This document shows, in pieces, positions 8,059 to 15,792 of a stretch of 64,000 nucleotides of DNA. The stretch spans positions 5,580,001 through 5,644,000 of the forward strand of contig NZ_JACCFO010000001.1 in NCBI RefSeq assembly GCF_013410565.1, written 5' to 3'. The DNA comes from Streptomonospora nanhaiensis. GTDB taxonomy: Bacteria; Actinomycetota; Actinomycetes; Streptosporangiales; Streptosporangiaceae. Position 1 is the first letter of the stretch; the number at the start of each line of letters is the position of its first letter. The translations under genes were made by a program, and so were the position numbers. A model generated the notes under the pieces. That model worked only from the letters and a program-made list of their open reading frames with translations. It did no database searches and was not told where the DNA came from.

Positions 8059-8526
8059 TTGAGTGCCGACCTGACACCGCACAGCGGGCTCCGCGCGTCG
8101 GACGCCGACCGGGACCGGGTCGCTCAGCACCTCGCGACCGCGCTCTCCGAGGGCCGCCTGGACCTCGCGGAGTACGAGCAGCGACTGGACACCGCCATGG
8201 GCGCGGTCACCATCGGCGACCTCGTCCCGCTCACCGCCGACCTGCCCGCGCCCCAGGACCCCGCCGGGACGCCCGCGTCCGACGACGGCCCCGTGGACCT
8301 CGCCGAGACCGGCGCCAAGGCCGCCCGCGGCCGCAGGCGCGGCAAGGGCGGCAAGGGCATGGTCGAGGAGTGGCGCTCCTGGGGCGGCGGTGCGGTGATC
8401 ATGACCGGCATCTGGCTCGTCACCAGCATCGCCTCGGGCGAGATGCAGCCGTACTGGCCGCTGATCCCGCTCGGCATCTGGGCGGCGGTCCTGGTGGCCT
8501 CGCTGATCTTCCCCGAGAAGGACTGA
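8059..8526 (+). CDS. DUF1707 domain membrane protein (first of three)
   Basis: A 155-residue protein with an N-terminal DUF1707 (SHOCT-like) domain, residues ~8-55: LRASDADRDRVAQHLATALSEGRLDLAEYEQRL. A charged linker follows, then two predicted membrane helices (GGGAVIMTGIWLVTSIASG and YWPLIPLGIWAAVLVASLIF). The N-terminal domain should be cytoplasmic. DUF1707 is typical of actinobacteria and often sits in front of membrane or adhesin-like regions; no biochemical function is established. Start is TTG 8059, supported by GAGGAGGGG at proper distance; a TAACCT -10 candidate is at 8023-8028. Two paralogues follow on the same strand. Confidence 0.88.
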   Translation: MSADLTPHSGLRASDADRDRVAQHLATALSEGRLDLAEYEQRLDTAMGAVTIGDLVPLTADLPAPQDPAGTPASDDGPVDLAETGAKAARGRRRGKGGKGMVEEWRSWGGGAVIMTGIWLVTSIASGEMQPYWPLIPLGIWAAVLVASLIFPEKD

Positions 8527-8554
8527 TCCTCTTCCCCGAGACGGACCGGCCCGC

Positions 8555-8574
8555 CGGCGGCGGCCCCGCCGCCG
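8555..8574 (+). terminator. GC-rich hairpin after the first DUF1707 gene
   Basis: Self-complementary CGGCGGCGG and CCGCCGCCG arms lie 29 bases after the stop codon. With so short a loop, the outer eight pairs would form. No T-tract follows, and the region is rich in CGG repeats, so the call is weak. Confidence 0.3.
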
Positions 8575-8751
8575 CGCCGGACCGCCCCGCTCGGCGCCCC
8601 GCCGCCCTCCCGCGCCGACCCCGCTGACCTCCCACAACACAGGTCCGCGCCCGTGCGCGCCGCCTCGCGGCGGGGCCCGCCGGGCCGCTTTTCTCCCGCG
8701 CCCGCGCGGCGTATCGTGAAATCCCCATCATCGTGCGGCAGGGGGTGGGCG

Positions 8752-9204
8752 TTGGACGACGAACGCGTCCCGGAGAGCAGAATGCGTGCTTCGGACGCTG
8801 ACCGGGATGCCTGCGCCGAACGCCTCGCCACCGCTCTGTCGGAGGGCCGCCTGGACCTCGCCGAGTACGAGCGCCGCCTGGACGAGGCGATGAACGCGGT
8901 GTTCATCGGCCAGTTGCGCGCGCTGACGGCCGACCTCCCCGCGCCCGCGCCGCCCGCCGAACGCGACGACTTCGCGCCGGCCGCGTCGTCCCGCTCCGCC
9001 CTGGCATCGCCGTGGAAGGACTGGGTAGACGAATGGCGGTGGTGGCTGGGCGGCGCGGTCATCATGACCGGCATCTGGGGTGTCACCAGCATCATGGGGG
9101 GCGACCTGCTGCCCTACTGGCCGCTGGTGCCGCTGGGTATCTGGGCGGCGATCCTGGTCGCCGCCGCCATCTGGCCCGACGAAAGCTCCGGCTCCCGCAG
9201 GTGA
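8752..9204 (+). CDS. DUF1707 domain membrane protein (second of three)
   Basis: A 150-residue paralogue of the preceding protein. It has the same order: DUF1707 domain (MRASDADRDACAERLATALSEGRLDLAEYERRLDEAM), a linker, then two membrane helices (GGAVIMTGIWGVTSIMGG and YWPLVPLGIWAAILVAAAIW). The start TTG 8752 gives MDDERVPESRMRASDAD, which matches the MDDQKLPPDRMRASDAD start of the third copy, so I prefer it over the GTG further upstream and over the internal ATG of MRASD. G-rich sequence in front may serve as a weak ribosome-binding site. It lies 34 bases before the third copy and is probably co-transcribed with it. Confidence 0.85.
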   Translation: MDDERVPESRMRASDADRDACAERLATALSEGRLDLAEYERRLDEAMNAVFIGQLRALTADLPAPAPPAERDDFAPAASSRSALASPWKDWVDEWRWWLGGAVIMTGIWGVTSIMGGDLLPYWPLVPLGIWAAILVAAAIWPDESSGSRR

Positions 9205-9238
9205 GCGTCACCACTCCTCGTGGAGGGACCGACGACCA

Positions 9239-9706
9239 ATGGACGACCAGAAGCTGCCCCCGGACCGGATGCGGGCGTCCGACGCCGACCGCGACGCCTG
9301 CGCCGAGCGCCTGGCCCGCGGCCTCCAAGAGGGCCGGCTGGACCTCGCGGAGTACCAGGAGCGCCTCGGCCTGGCCATGCGCGCCAAGGTCATGGGGGAC
9401 CTGTGGCCGCTGACCGCCGACCTTCCCGAACCGCCCGCCGTGCCCGAGCCCGCGGCGGAGATCCCCCCGGCCCCCGGCGCCCGAGCGGGCCAGCCCGAGT
9501 GGCGCGACCGCCTGGAGCCGTGGCGCGGCCTGGCCGCGATCTCGGTGATCCTGATCGGCATCTGGGGAGTCACCAGCATCATCGCGGCCGAGCCGCTGCT
9601 GTTCTGGCCGATGATCCCGATCGGCTTCATGTTCCTGTTCACCCTGGCCGGGGCGATCGCCGGCACCCCCACCGACCGCCCCGGCGGCGACAGCCGCGGC
9701 CCCTAG
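9239..9706 (+). CDS. DUF1707 domain membrane protein (third of three)
   Basis: A 155-residue third paralogue starting at ATG 9239, with GGAGGGA about 11 bases upstream. DUF1707 domain at residues ~11-50, then a Pro/Ala-rich linker and two hydrophobic helices. The second helix region (LLFWPMIPIGFMFLFTLAGAIAG) has diverged from the conserved YWPLxPLGIWAA of the other two copies, and the first retains the IGIWGVTSI core. Tandem triplication of one family with divergence mainly in the linker and second helix suggests that the copies form a heteromeric complex or respond to different signals; this is inference. Confidence 0.85.
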   Translation: MDDQKLPPDRMRASDADRDACAERLARGLQEGRLDLAEYQERLGLAMRAKVMGDLWPLTADLPEPPAVPEPAAEIPPAPGARAGQPEWRDRLEPWRGLAAISVILIGIWGVTSIIAAEPLLFWPMIPIGFMFLFTLAGAIAGTPTDRPGGDSRGP

Positions 9707-9935
9707 GCCGCCGACGAGCGGTTCCCGAACCTGCCGCGCCCATGGCCATGGGCGCCGCGGACCAGTGGGGACGACCGCGCCGACACCCCCCCTGTGCGCG
9801 CGCCACGTCCCACCGGGTCCTCCTGGACCGCGGCTGTCCCGGGCGGCGCCACGGCACGCGGCGTGGGCGTGCGGGCGGCGCCGCGCACGTCCGCAGGCCG
9901 CGCGGCGGGTGGGCGCGCCCGCGGCCGAGGGTGTG

Positions 9936-12587
9936 TCAGCCGGCGCCGTAGCACAGGAACCCGGCCCCGGCGAGGTGGTCGGCGACCGCGCGGGCCGGGG
10001 TGGCGCCGCCCGCGAGGGCGGAGTGGAAGCCGACCATGGCCTCGGCCACTCCGCGGTCGCTGATCGGCAGCACCGAGGCCACCACCACCGCGCCCCCGCG
10101 CGACAGCAGCGACGCCGCCATGCCCAGCGGCGTGCCCCACGGCGCGGGCACCGAGCCGCCGACCCAGCACGCCGACAGGACCGTGGTCCGCGGCACGTGG
10201 TGCAGGCACTCCAGGTCGTAGGCGAAGAGCGAGGCGTCCTCCAGCACCAGCCCGGAGAGCATCGGGGCCTGCGCGCACGCCAGGCCGTGCGCGGCCAGGT
10301 GCGCGAGGTCGGCGCCGTCGAGTTCGGCCAGCACCGTGCCGACGTCGGCCCGCGCGCCGGTGACCTGGAGGGCGTGCGGGTACAGCCGCCCCAGTGCCCG
10401 GACCTCGGTGGCCGCGCCCTCGGGATCGCGTCCGGCGGCCAGCAGCACCCGCGCCGTGCCCGGCGGCCCGCCGGGCCGCCGCACCGTGCCGCCGGCCGGA
10501 CCGGGCGGGCCCGACCGCGCGGTGTCCCGGGCGGCGAGCCACGCGCGCCCGGAGGGGACCACGCTGACCTCGCGGCCGCGCAGCCCGGGCAGCAGCCCCC
10601 ACGGCAGCGCCTGCATGGCGGGCGCCGGGGCGACCACCATCGGGCGGTCGCCCACCGTGTCGGCGACGGGAGCGAACAGCAGCCGGTCGACGCGGGCCGC
10701 CGCCGTGGCGACCTCGGCGCCGCCGAGGACGCCGGGGGCCTCGGCGGCGCCGTCGACCAGGCGCGGCGCCGCCCCCGGCGGCGCGCCGAGGAGTCGCGCG
10801 CGGGCGGCGGCGACGAGACCGGCGACCGCGGCCTCGATCTCGCCCGCGGGCGCGAGGGGATGGAGGCGGGCGCGGCCGTCGACCACGGTGATCGCGGCGT
10901 CGAACCCGGGGGCCGGCGCGTAGCAGACGAACGCCCGCGCCCCCAGCCGCTCGGCGAGTTCGGCGGCGGCCGGGCCGTGCCGGGGGAGGGTGTGGCCGTG
11001 CGGGGCGGCGCACCCGGGGTGCCACTGCGCCGTGGTGAGGCGGGCGGCGAGGTCGGCGAACCGCTGCCGGGCGTCGGGGTCGCCCCGCAGGGCGCGGGCG
11101 TGGGCCAGCCGGCAGCGGTCGAGCAGCCGCAGCCAGGCGGTGTCGCGGCACGGGCCCGGCGCGCGGTCGAGGGCGTGCCGGTGCTCGATCCAGTCCAGGG
11201 CCAGGGCGGCGTCGCCGCCGCGCAGGGCCACGCGCGCCCCGGCGGCGGCGGCCTCGCGGTGGTGGGAGCGGTGGTGGGCCAGAAGTTCCAGGTGGCGCAG
11301 GCCCGGGGAGGGCGCGCCGCCGGTGCGGCCGAGGAGCGCGCGGCGGGCGCGCGTGTGGTCGCCGTCGGCCAGGGCGCGCAGCGCCGCCGAGGGGAGCGGG
11401 GCGGGCAGGGACAGGGACAGCGGACCCAGCGGGGTGGTGGGCACGCACCGGGCGAGGGCGCCCGCGGTCTCGTCGGTGCCGGCGGGCAGCCCGGCGGCCC
11501 AGTCGGGCAGCGCCGCCAGGGCGGAGCCGGGGAGGTCGGGGAAGGACGGGGTGCGCTGCCCGGCGCGCGGCCCCGGACGCGCCGGCCGCCCGGACCGCCC
11601 CGCGGTCGGCCCGGGGGTGGCGGCGCACCGGGCGGACCACTCGATCAGGGCCGCCAGCCGGGCCCACAGCGAGGTGCGCGCGGCCGCGCGGCGCACCCGC
11701 CGGGCCTGCCGGTAGGCGGAGTCGTGGTCGCCGCGCCCCAGCAGGACCTTGGCGGCCAGCAGCCGGGCGATGGCGATATCGGCCTCGGCGCGGTCGGGGC
11801 CCTCGGGATCGGCCAGTTCGGCGAGCAGGCGGCCCGCCTCGGCCGACATGCCGCCCGCCAGCAGGGCGTCGACGTGGTCGAGCCGCAGGGCCGGGCGCCG
11901 CGCCGCGGGCACCAGGCGGTCGGCCGCGGCGAAGTGGGCGGCCGCAGCGGCGAAGTCGCCGCGCCGGAACTCCACGCAGCCGAGGTTCTGCAGGGCGACG
12001 CCGCGCAGGCAGGCCATGCCCGCGCCCTGGGTGCGGCGCAGGGCGGAGTGGAGGTCGGCGGCCGCGTCGTCGAGCCGCCCGGTGTACATCAGCGCCAGAC
12101 CCCGGTTGCTCAGCATGCCGGGCAGCAGGTGGCGATCGAGATCGGAGTCGGCGCGGGCGAGGGCGGAGTCGAAGGCGGCGACGGCGGACTCGAACCGCCC
12201 CTGCTGGGCGGCGCCGACACCCTGGTGCGCCAGCACGAGGGCCCGGGCCGAAGGGGCGGCGCCGGCCAGGCGGCCCAGCGCGCCACCGACCGCGCCGGGG
12301 CCGTCGCGCATCATGAGCAGACCCAGGCGCGAGGCGCGGGCGTGCGCCGCGGACTCGTCCAGGCCCGCGCGCGCCGCCACGGCCGCCGCCTGGGTGAGCA
12401 GCCGCCGGGCACTGCGCCACCGCCCGAGTTCGCGGTGGGCCATGCCCAGCAGGCGCAGGGCGGTCGAGCGCTCCAGGGGCTCGGGCGCGGTGTCGAGGAC
12501 CTCCTCGCCGCGCCTAAGCGCGGCGACGGGGTCGCGGGCAACGAGGGTGACCGGGGTGCGGACGTCGTCAAGCCGCCCTGGGGCCAT
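9936..12587 (-). CDS. TPR-CHAT domain protein, caspase-like peptidase
   Basis: An 883-residue soluble protein. Residues ~25-300 are helical TPR-like repeats (for example LRLLGMAHRELGRWRSARRLL and LSNRGLALMYTGRLDDAAADLHSAL). A mixed middle follows, and the C-terminal third (~600-883) is a CHAT domain of the caspase-like clan. The catalytic dyad is visible: His767 in LAAHG and Cys807 in TTVLSACWVGG. The fold is thus expected to be an active cysteine peptidase gated by its TPR part. The gene lies downstream of a sigma factor and a small unknown protein on the same strand, about 1.06 kb away. ATG 12587 has GAAAGG before it. Some actinobacterial CHAT proteins have unknown targets, so cleavage of the neighbour is a hypothesis. 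Confidence 0.88.
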   Translation of the reverse strand: MAPGRLDDVRTPVTLVARDPVAALRRGEEVLDTAPEPLERSTALRLLGMAHRELGRWRSARRLLTQAAAVAARAGLDESAAHARASRLGLLMMRDGPGAVGGALGRLAGAAPSARALVLAHQGVGAAQQGRFESAVAAFDSALARADSDLDRHLLPGMLSNRGLALMYTGRLDDAAADLHSALRRTQGAGMACLRGVALQNLGCVEFRRGDFAAAAAHFAAADRLVPAARRPALRLDHVDALLAGGMSAEAGRLLAELADPEGPDRAEADIAIARLLAAKVLLGRGDHDSAYRQARRVRRAAARTSLWARLAALIEWSARCAATPGPTAGRSGRPARPGPRAGQRTPSFPDLPGSALAALPDWAAGLPAGTDETAGALARCVPTTPLGPLSLSLPAPLPSAALRALADGDHTRARRALLGRTGGAPSPGLRHLELLAHHRSHHREAAAAGARVALRGGDAALALDWIEHRHALDRAPGPCRDTAWLRLLDRCRLAHARALRGDPDARQRFADLAARLTTAQWHPGCAAPHGHTLPRHGPAAAELAERLGARAFVCYAPAPGFDAAITVVDGRARLHPLAPAGEIEAAVAGLVAAARARLLGAPPGAAPRLVDGAAEAPGVLGGAEVATAAARVDRLLFAPVADTVGDRPMVVAPAPAMQALPWGLLPGLRGREVSVVPSGRAWLAARDTARSGPPGPAGGTVRRPGGPPGTARVLLAAGRDPEGAATEVRALGRLYPHALQVTGARADVGTVLAELDGADLAHLAAHGLACAQAPMLSGLVLEDASLFAYDLECLHHVPRTTVLSACWVGGSVPAPWGTPLGMAASLLSRGGAVVVASVLPISDRGVAEAMVGFHSALAGGATPARAVADHLAGAGFLCYGAG

Positions 12588-12709
12588 GGCGAGGGCCTTT
12601 CGCGATCGGTGCGTGCGAGGGGTGTCGGGGATGCCCGGGATGCCGGGTTACGCACTCGGCGCGGCGGAGGGGTTTCGGCTGCGCACGGACCTCCGCCGCG
12701 CGGTCACGC

Positions 12710-12715
12710 AAAGTA
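12710..12715 (-). promoter_or_regulatory. Possible -10 box of the TPR-CHAT gene
   Basis: TACTTT on the minus strand, in an unusually AT-rich patch (GTTATTACTTTGCG) within a very GC-rich region, about 120 bases before the CHAT start. No convincing -35 box is seen, so recognition by the neighbouring alternative sigma factor is possible but not shown. Confidence 0.35.
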
Positions 12716-12720
12716 ATAAC

Positions 12721-13649
12721 ACCTGACCTCGGGGCAAGGGGACCCCCGGTTTCGCGCCTGTGGACAACCGGATTCCCCAGGACCCGGACAAAGGCCGCCG
12801 ACGGGGCGGCCGGGCGCGGCCCGGCGCCGCGCGCCGCGGCGGCGGCCCGGACGGCGGGGCGGTCGTGCCGCCGGCGGCCGCCGTCGGAAGCGCATCACCG
12901 CCGCGCAGGCTCCGACGTGCGCGAACGCGCGGGCCGCTGCAGACCGCCGCCCGGACCGGCCGCGCGTGCGCGTGCGCGGGCCCCGCCGACCGCCTCGGTT
13001 GGGTGACGAATCAGCGGCGAAGCGAACCTGGAATACCAGGAATCGGTGACGCGCCGGCAGCCGCCACCGCCGGCGCGCACGCCGCCGGCCGGTGCGCGCC
13101 CACAGCCCCTCGGCGGTGCGGGAGCGTGGCGCTCCAGGCCGAGCCGGTTCGCCAGTGCCCCAGGCGACCGCCTCGACGCGCCCGCGCAGCCATCCGGCGC
13201 GCACACCGGGGCCGGGCTCATCGGCGCGGCCGGGCGGACCAGCACATCGCCCGCTCCCCAGGTGTGGACGGGTGCAGGCCCTCGGCGTTCGCCCGGTTCC
13301 TTGGGCGGCCAGGCTGAACGCGGTCACGGCCTCTCGGAGGTGGTGGCCGGGCATGAGCCCGGCGCTTCGGCGAAGGCGGGGCGGGGGTGTCCATGTCCCC
13401 GTCCCCGCCGGCGGTCCCGCCCGGTCCGGAGCGGTGGACGGTGGTGTGCGACGCCCCGCGCCGGGCGCGCGTGCCGTCCATCGGCCGCGCTGCCACCGTG
13501 CCGGGTCGGGGCCGCGCCGGGCAGCCGCATCGCCGCGGCGAACATTGGCCGGGCCAGGACGCGCGGCGGCGGACGTCCTCGGACCGGCCGGGCGGGCGGG
13601 GGAGCAGGTGCGCGATCCCGGCCTCGGTGGACGCTTTGTGGAAGGCGTT
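12721..13649. other. Long intergenic stretch between the CHAT and small-protein genes
   Basis: I see no convincing gene here on either strand: the open frames are Arg/Pro/Gly-rich GC artefacts without start signals. The only structure is a patch of lower GC around 13000-13055 containing the interrupted palindrome CCTGG-AATA-CCAGG at 13027-13040. The gap is large for this compact genome and separates the CHAT gene from the sigma-small protein pair. Confidence 0.5.
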
Positions 13650-14168
13650 CTAGACGGAGAGCCAGTCGGTGGCGACCGGGGGGTCCTCGGGCCGGTGGAG
13701 GACCAGGCTGATGGGGCCGCGCGGCACGTCGCGGGCGATGAACGTGCCGTAGGCGTCGACGGTGTGGCCGGTGGTCGCGCGCAGGTGGCGGACCTGCACG
13801 GTGGTGGGGCCCGGCGGCGCCACTCTGCCCACCACGTCGCAGCGCTCGGCGCGCGGGGTGATCTCCAGGTCGATGGTCACGCCCTCGGCGTGGAAGGTGA
13901 CGTAGCGGGGGGCCTCGTCCAGGAGGGCGGCGGCGCGGATGCCCGTGGCCGGGGTCTCGACGGAGTCGGCGCTGACACCGGCGACCACGGCGGGGTCCAC
14001 GCGCATCGCGTAGGCCGCCCGCGCCGCGGCGCGCATCCGCGGGCTCATCTCGTAGGCGGAACCGCCGTCCGGCGCGGTGCCGGACCCGCGGTGCGCCCCG
14101 GTGTCCCCGGGCCGCGCGTCGGGGAGGGGGCGGCCGGGCCGGGGGCCGGGCGAGTCGTCACGGGTCAT
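13650..14168 (-). CDS. Unknown protein coupled to a sigma factor and upstream of TPR-CHAT
   Basis: A 172-residue protein that I do not recognise as a named family. Residues 1-42 are Pro/Gly/Asp-rich and probably disordered; 43-65 form a helix (SPRMRAAARAAYAMRV); the remainder, from ~85, reads as alternating beta-strands (RYVTFHAEGVTIDLEITP, CDVVGRVAPPGPTTVQVRH, AYGTFIARDVPRGPISLVLHRP) like a small beta-sandwich of the carboxypeptidase-regulatory type. There is no membrane segment. Its ATG lies inside the end of the sigma factor gene (11-base overlap), so the two are coupled. Position and size suit an anti-sigma factor, an adaptor or a peptidase substrate; none is shown. Confidence 0.75.
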   Translation of the reverse strand: MTRDDSPGPRPGRPLPDARPGDTGAHRGSGTAPDGGSAYEMSPRMRAAARAAYAMRVDPAVVAGVSADSVETPATGIRAAALLDEAPRYVTFHAEGVTIDLEITPRAERCDVVGRVAPPGPTTVQVRHLRATTGHTVDAYGTFIARDVPRGPISLVLHRPEDPPVATDWLSV

Positions 14169-14742
14169 GCTGCGGGCCTTTCTCCTCGTTGGCTTCGCCG
14201 AGCAGGCGCTGCAGGCGCCGCCGCACGCGGCGGCGGGCCGCCGGGACCTCCTCGGGGCGCAGCCCCGTGCGCGCGGCCACCGTGCGGGCCGGCGAGCGCG
14301 GCTCCTCCAGTTCCAGGTAGGCGATCGTGCGGTCGGGCTCGCGCAGCGCCGCGATCGCCTGCCGCACCATGTCGCCGCGTTCGGCCGCGAGGTGGATCGC
14401 CTCGGGGCTGCGCGGGTCGGCGAGGTCCAGCAGAGCGGGGTCGCGGGGCGCCGTGCGCCGGGCGATCCGGTGCTGGCGGCGGCACGCGTTGTGCGCGGAG
14501 GTGGCCAGCCACGCGCCCACGCGCTCGGGTGTGTGGAGGGTGGACAGGTGCTGGGCCAGGTTGAACCACACGGTCTGCTCGGCGTCCTGGGCGTCGTGCA
14601 CGGACAGCCCGTAGCCGCGCACGATAGAGCCGACGAGGCCGCCGAAGCGGTCGAGGAGCGCCTCCCACGCGGCGGGGTCGTCGCCCCGGGCGAGCGCCAC
14701 CAGCTCGCTCGTCGAGACCTCCGCATAGGGCTGGTCAGCCAC
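14158..14742 (-). CDS. Sigma-70 family RNA polymerase sigma factor (ECF-like)
   Basis: A 194-residue two-domain sigma factor. Region 2 spans residues ~15-85: an AWEALLDRFGGLVGSIVRGYGL helix, then DAQDAEQTVWFNLAQHL and GAWLATSAHNACRRQHR for -10 recognition. Region 4 spans ~125-180, with REPDRTIAYLELEEPRSPARTVAARTGLRPEEVPAARRRVRRRLQRLL as the -35 binding helix-turn-helix. The GTG start at 14742 is the only canonical one placing the first helix correctly. The next gene overlaps its stop. No typical membrane anti-sigma factor is adjacent; instead a soluble unknown protein and a TPR-CHAT peptidase follow. Target promoters are unknown. Confidence 0.9.
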   Translation of the reverse strand: MADQPYAEVSTSELVALARGDDPAAWEALLDRFGGLVGSIVRGYGLSVHDAQDAEQTVWFNLAQHLSTLHTPERVGAWLATSAHNACRRQHRIARRTAPRDPALLDLADPRSPEAIHLAAERGDMVRQAIAALREPDRTIAYLELEEPRSPARTVAARTGLRPEEVPAARRRVRRRLQRLLGEANEEKGPQHDP

Positions 14743-14960
14743 TCCTACCCCCAGTAGACTCACAGCTCCCGCCTCGCGCGCAGGATCACAGTAGCCGCTC
14801 GCCCGAGGGGAAGCGGGGAAACGCCGGATCCGGCCGCGGTGAAGACCTGGTGCCGATGGTGCACATGGGGCACAATGGGGCGAGGAAAAACCGGGACGGA
14901 CAGCTCCTCTTCGGGTACGAGGGCGTCGGGGAAGCGCACTCGTTCGTATCAGGAGGTTCG

Positions 14961-15458
14961 GTGTCCGCACGTGGCGTCTTGTACGTCCACTCCGCGCCCG
15001 CGGCGCTGTGCCCACACGTCGAGTGGGCGGTCGCGGGTGTGGTTGGCGTGCCTGTGAAACTCGACTGGGGTGCCCAGCCCGCGGCTCCCGGCGCTCATCG
15101 CGCCGAGCTGAACTGGCAGGGCGCGCCGGGCACTTCCGGTGCCATCGCATCGGCGCTCAACGGCTGGCAGCGGCTGCGCTTCGAGGTCACCGAGGAGCCC
15201 ACCCCCGGTTGCGACGGCGTGCGCTACAGCTACACGCCCACACTCGGCATCTTCACCGCGGTCACCAGCGCCTCCGGCGAGGTGCTGGTCTCCGAGGCCC
15301 GGCTGCGCAACGCCGTGGAGCGCGCCGCCGCCCAGGAGGACATCGACCTCGCGGCCGAGCTGGACCGCCTCACCGGGCGCGAGTGGGACGAGGAGCTGGA
15401 GCCCTTCCGCTACGCCGGCGACGGCGCCCCCGTCCGCTGGCTGCACGCGGCCGGGTAG
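14961..15458 (+). CDS. DUF3145 domain protein
   Basis: A 165-residue soluble protein that matches the actinobacterial DUF3145 family over its whole length: MSARGVLYVHSAPAALCPHV at the start, then HRAELNWQGAPGT, the GWQRLRFEVTEEPT strand, YSYTPTLGIFTAVT, and a C-terminal acidic helix. The family is conserved in actinobacteria and of unknown function. GTG 14961 is chosen because AGGAGG lies five bases before it; the longer frame upstream is not supported. The gene is divergent from the sigma factor, with 218 bases between them. Confidence 0.9.
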   Translation: MSARGVLYVHSAPAALCPHVEWAVAGVVGVPVKLDWGAQPAAPGAHRAELNWQGAPGTSGAIASALNGWQRLRFEVTEEPTPGCDGVRYSYTPTLGIFTAVTSASGEVLVSEARLRNAVERAAAQEDIDLAAELDRLTGREWDEELEPFRYAGDGAPVRWLHAAG

Positions 15459-15792
15459 CCGCCGCCACCCGCTTTCCCGCGCGCGGGCCGCGCCCGCGGC
15501 GGCGCTCCGGCCCCGGGCGCCGCGGAGGCCGGGGACCGCCCGTGCGCTCCGGCTCCCGTCACCGCGCCGCGCCCCGGCGCGTTCCGAGCCGGCCCGGCCG
15601 CCGGTCGCCGACGTGCGCCGCGCCACCTGACACGGGCCTCCGCCGCGCCGCGGCGGGAAACCGGGGGCGGCACGATACGGTAAAGAGCCGACTTTGCGCG
15701 CGCCCCGCACCGGTCATCAGCGCCGTCCCGGGAAGGGACCGATGCACCCGGCGACTCTGGCCCTGGGCAGCTTAGGACTGGAGACGAACAAC
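15459..15792. other. Intergenic region with a candidate promoter for the phospholipase D gene
   Basis: No gene seen. A GC-rich segment with hairpin potential follows the DUF3145 stop. A TACGGT -10 candidate at 15676-15681 precedes the phospholipase gene. An in-frame ATG at 15742 with GGAAGGG four bases before it is an alternative start for that gene. Confidence 0.4.

Noticed and set aside
9711-9935. An additional gene between the DUF1707 cluster and the CHAT gene
   Set aside because: Only GC-rich convergent intergenic sequence; no start signal or motif.
9765-12716. A 983-codon plus-strand frame opposite the TPR-CHAT gene
   Set aside because: The minus strand has a complete CHAT domain with its dyad; the plus frame is compositionally biased with no domain.
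12760-13317. A 185-codon plus-strand frame in the gap before the CHAT locus
   Set aside because: Low-complexity Arg/Gly/Ala/Pro composition, no ribosome-binding site, and no recognisable motif.
13092-14564. A long plus-strand open frame across the sigma and small-protein genes
   Set aside because: It is antisense to two genes with clear family or coupling support and has a Gly/Arg/Ala-rich translation typical of GC-driven spurious frames.
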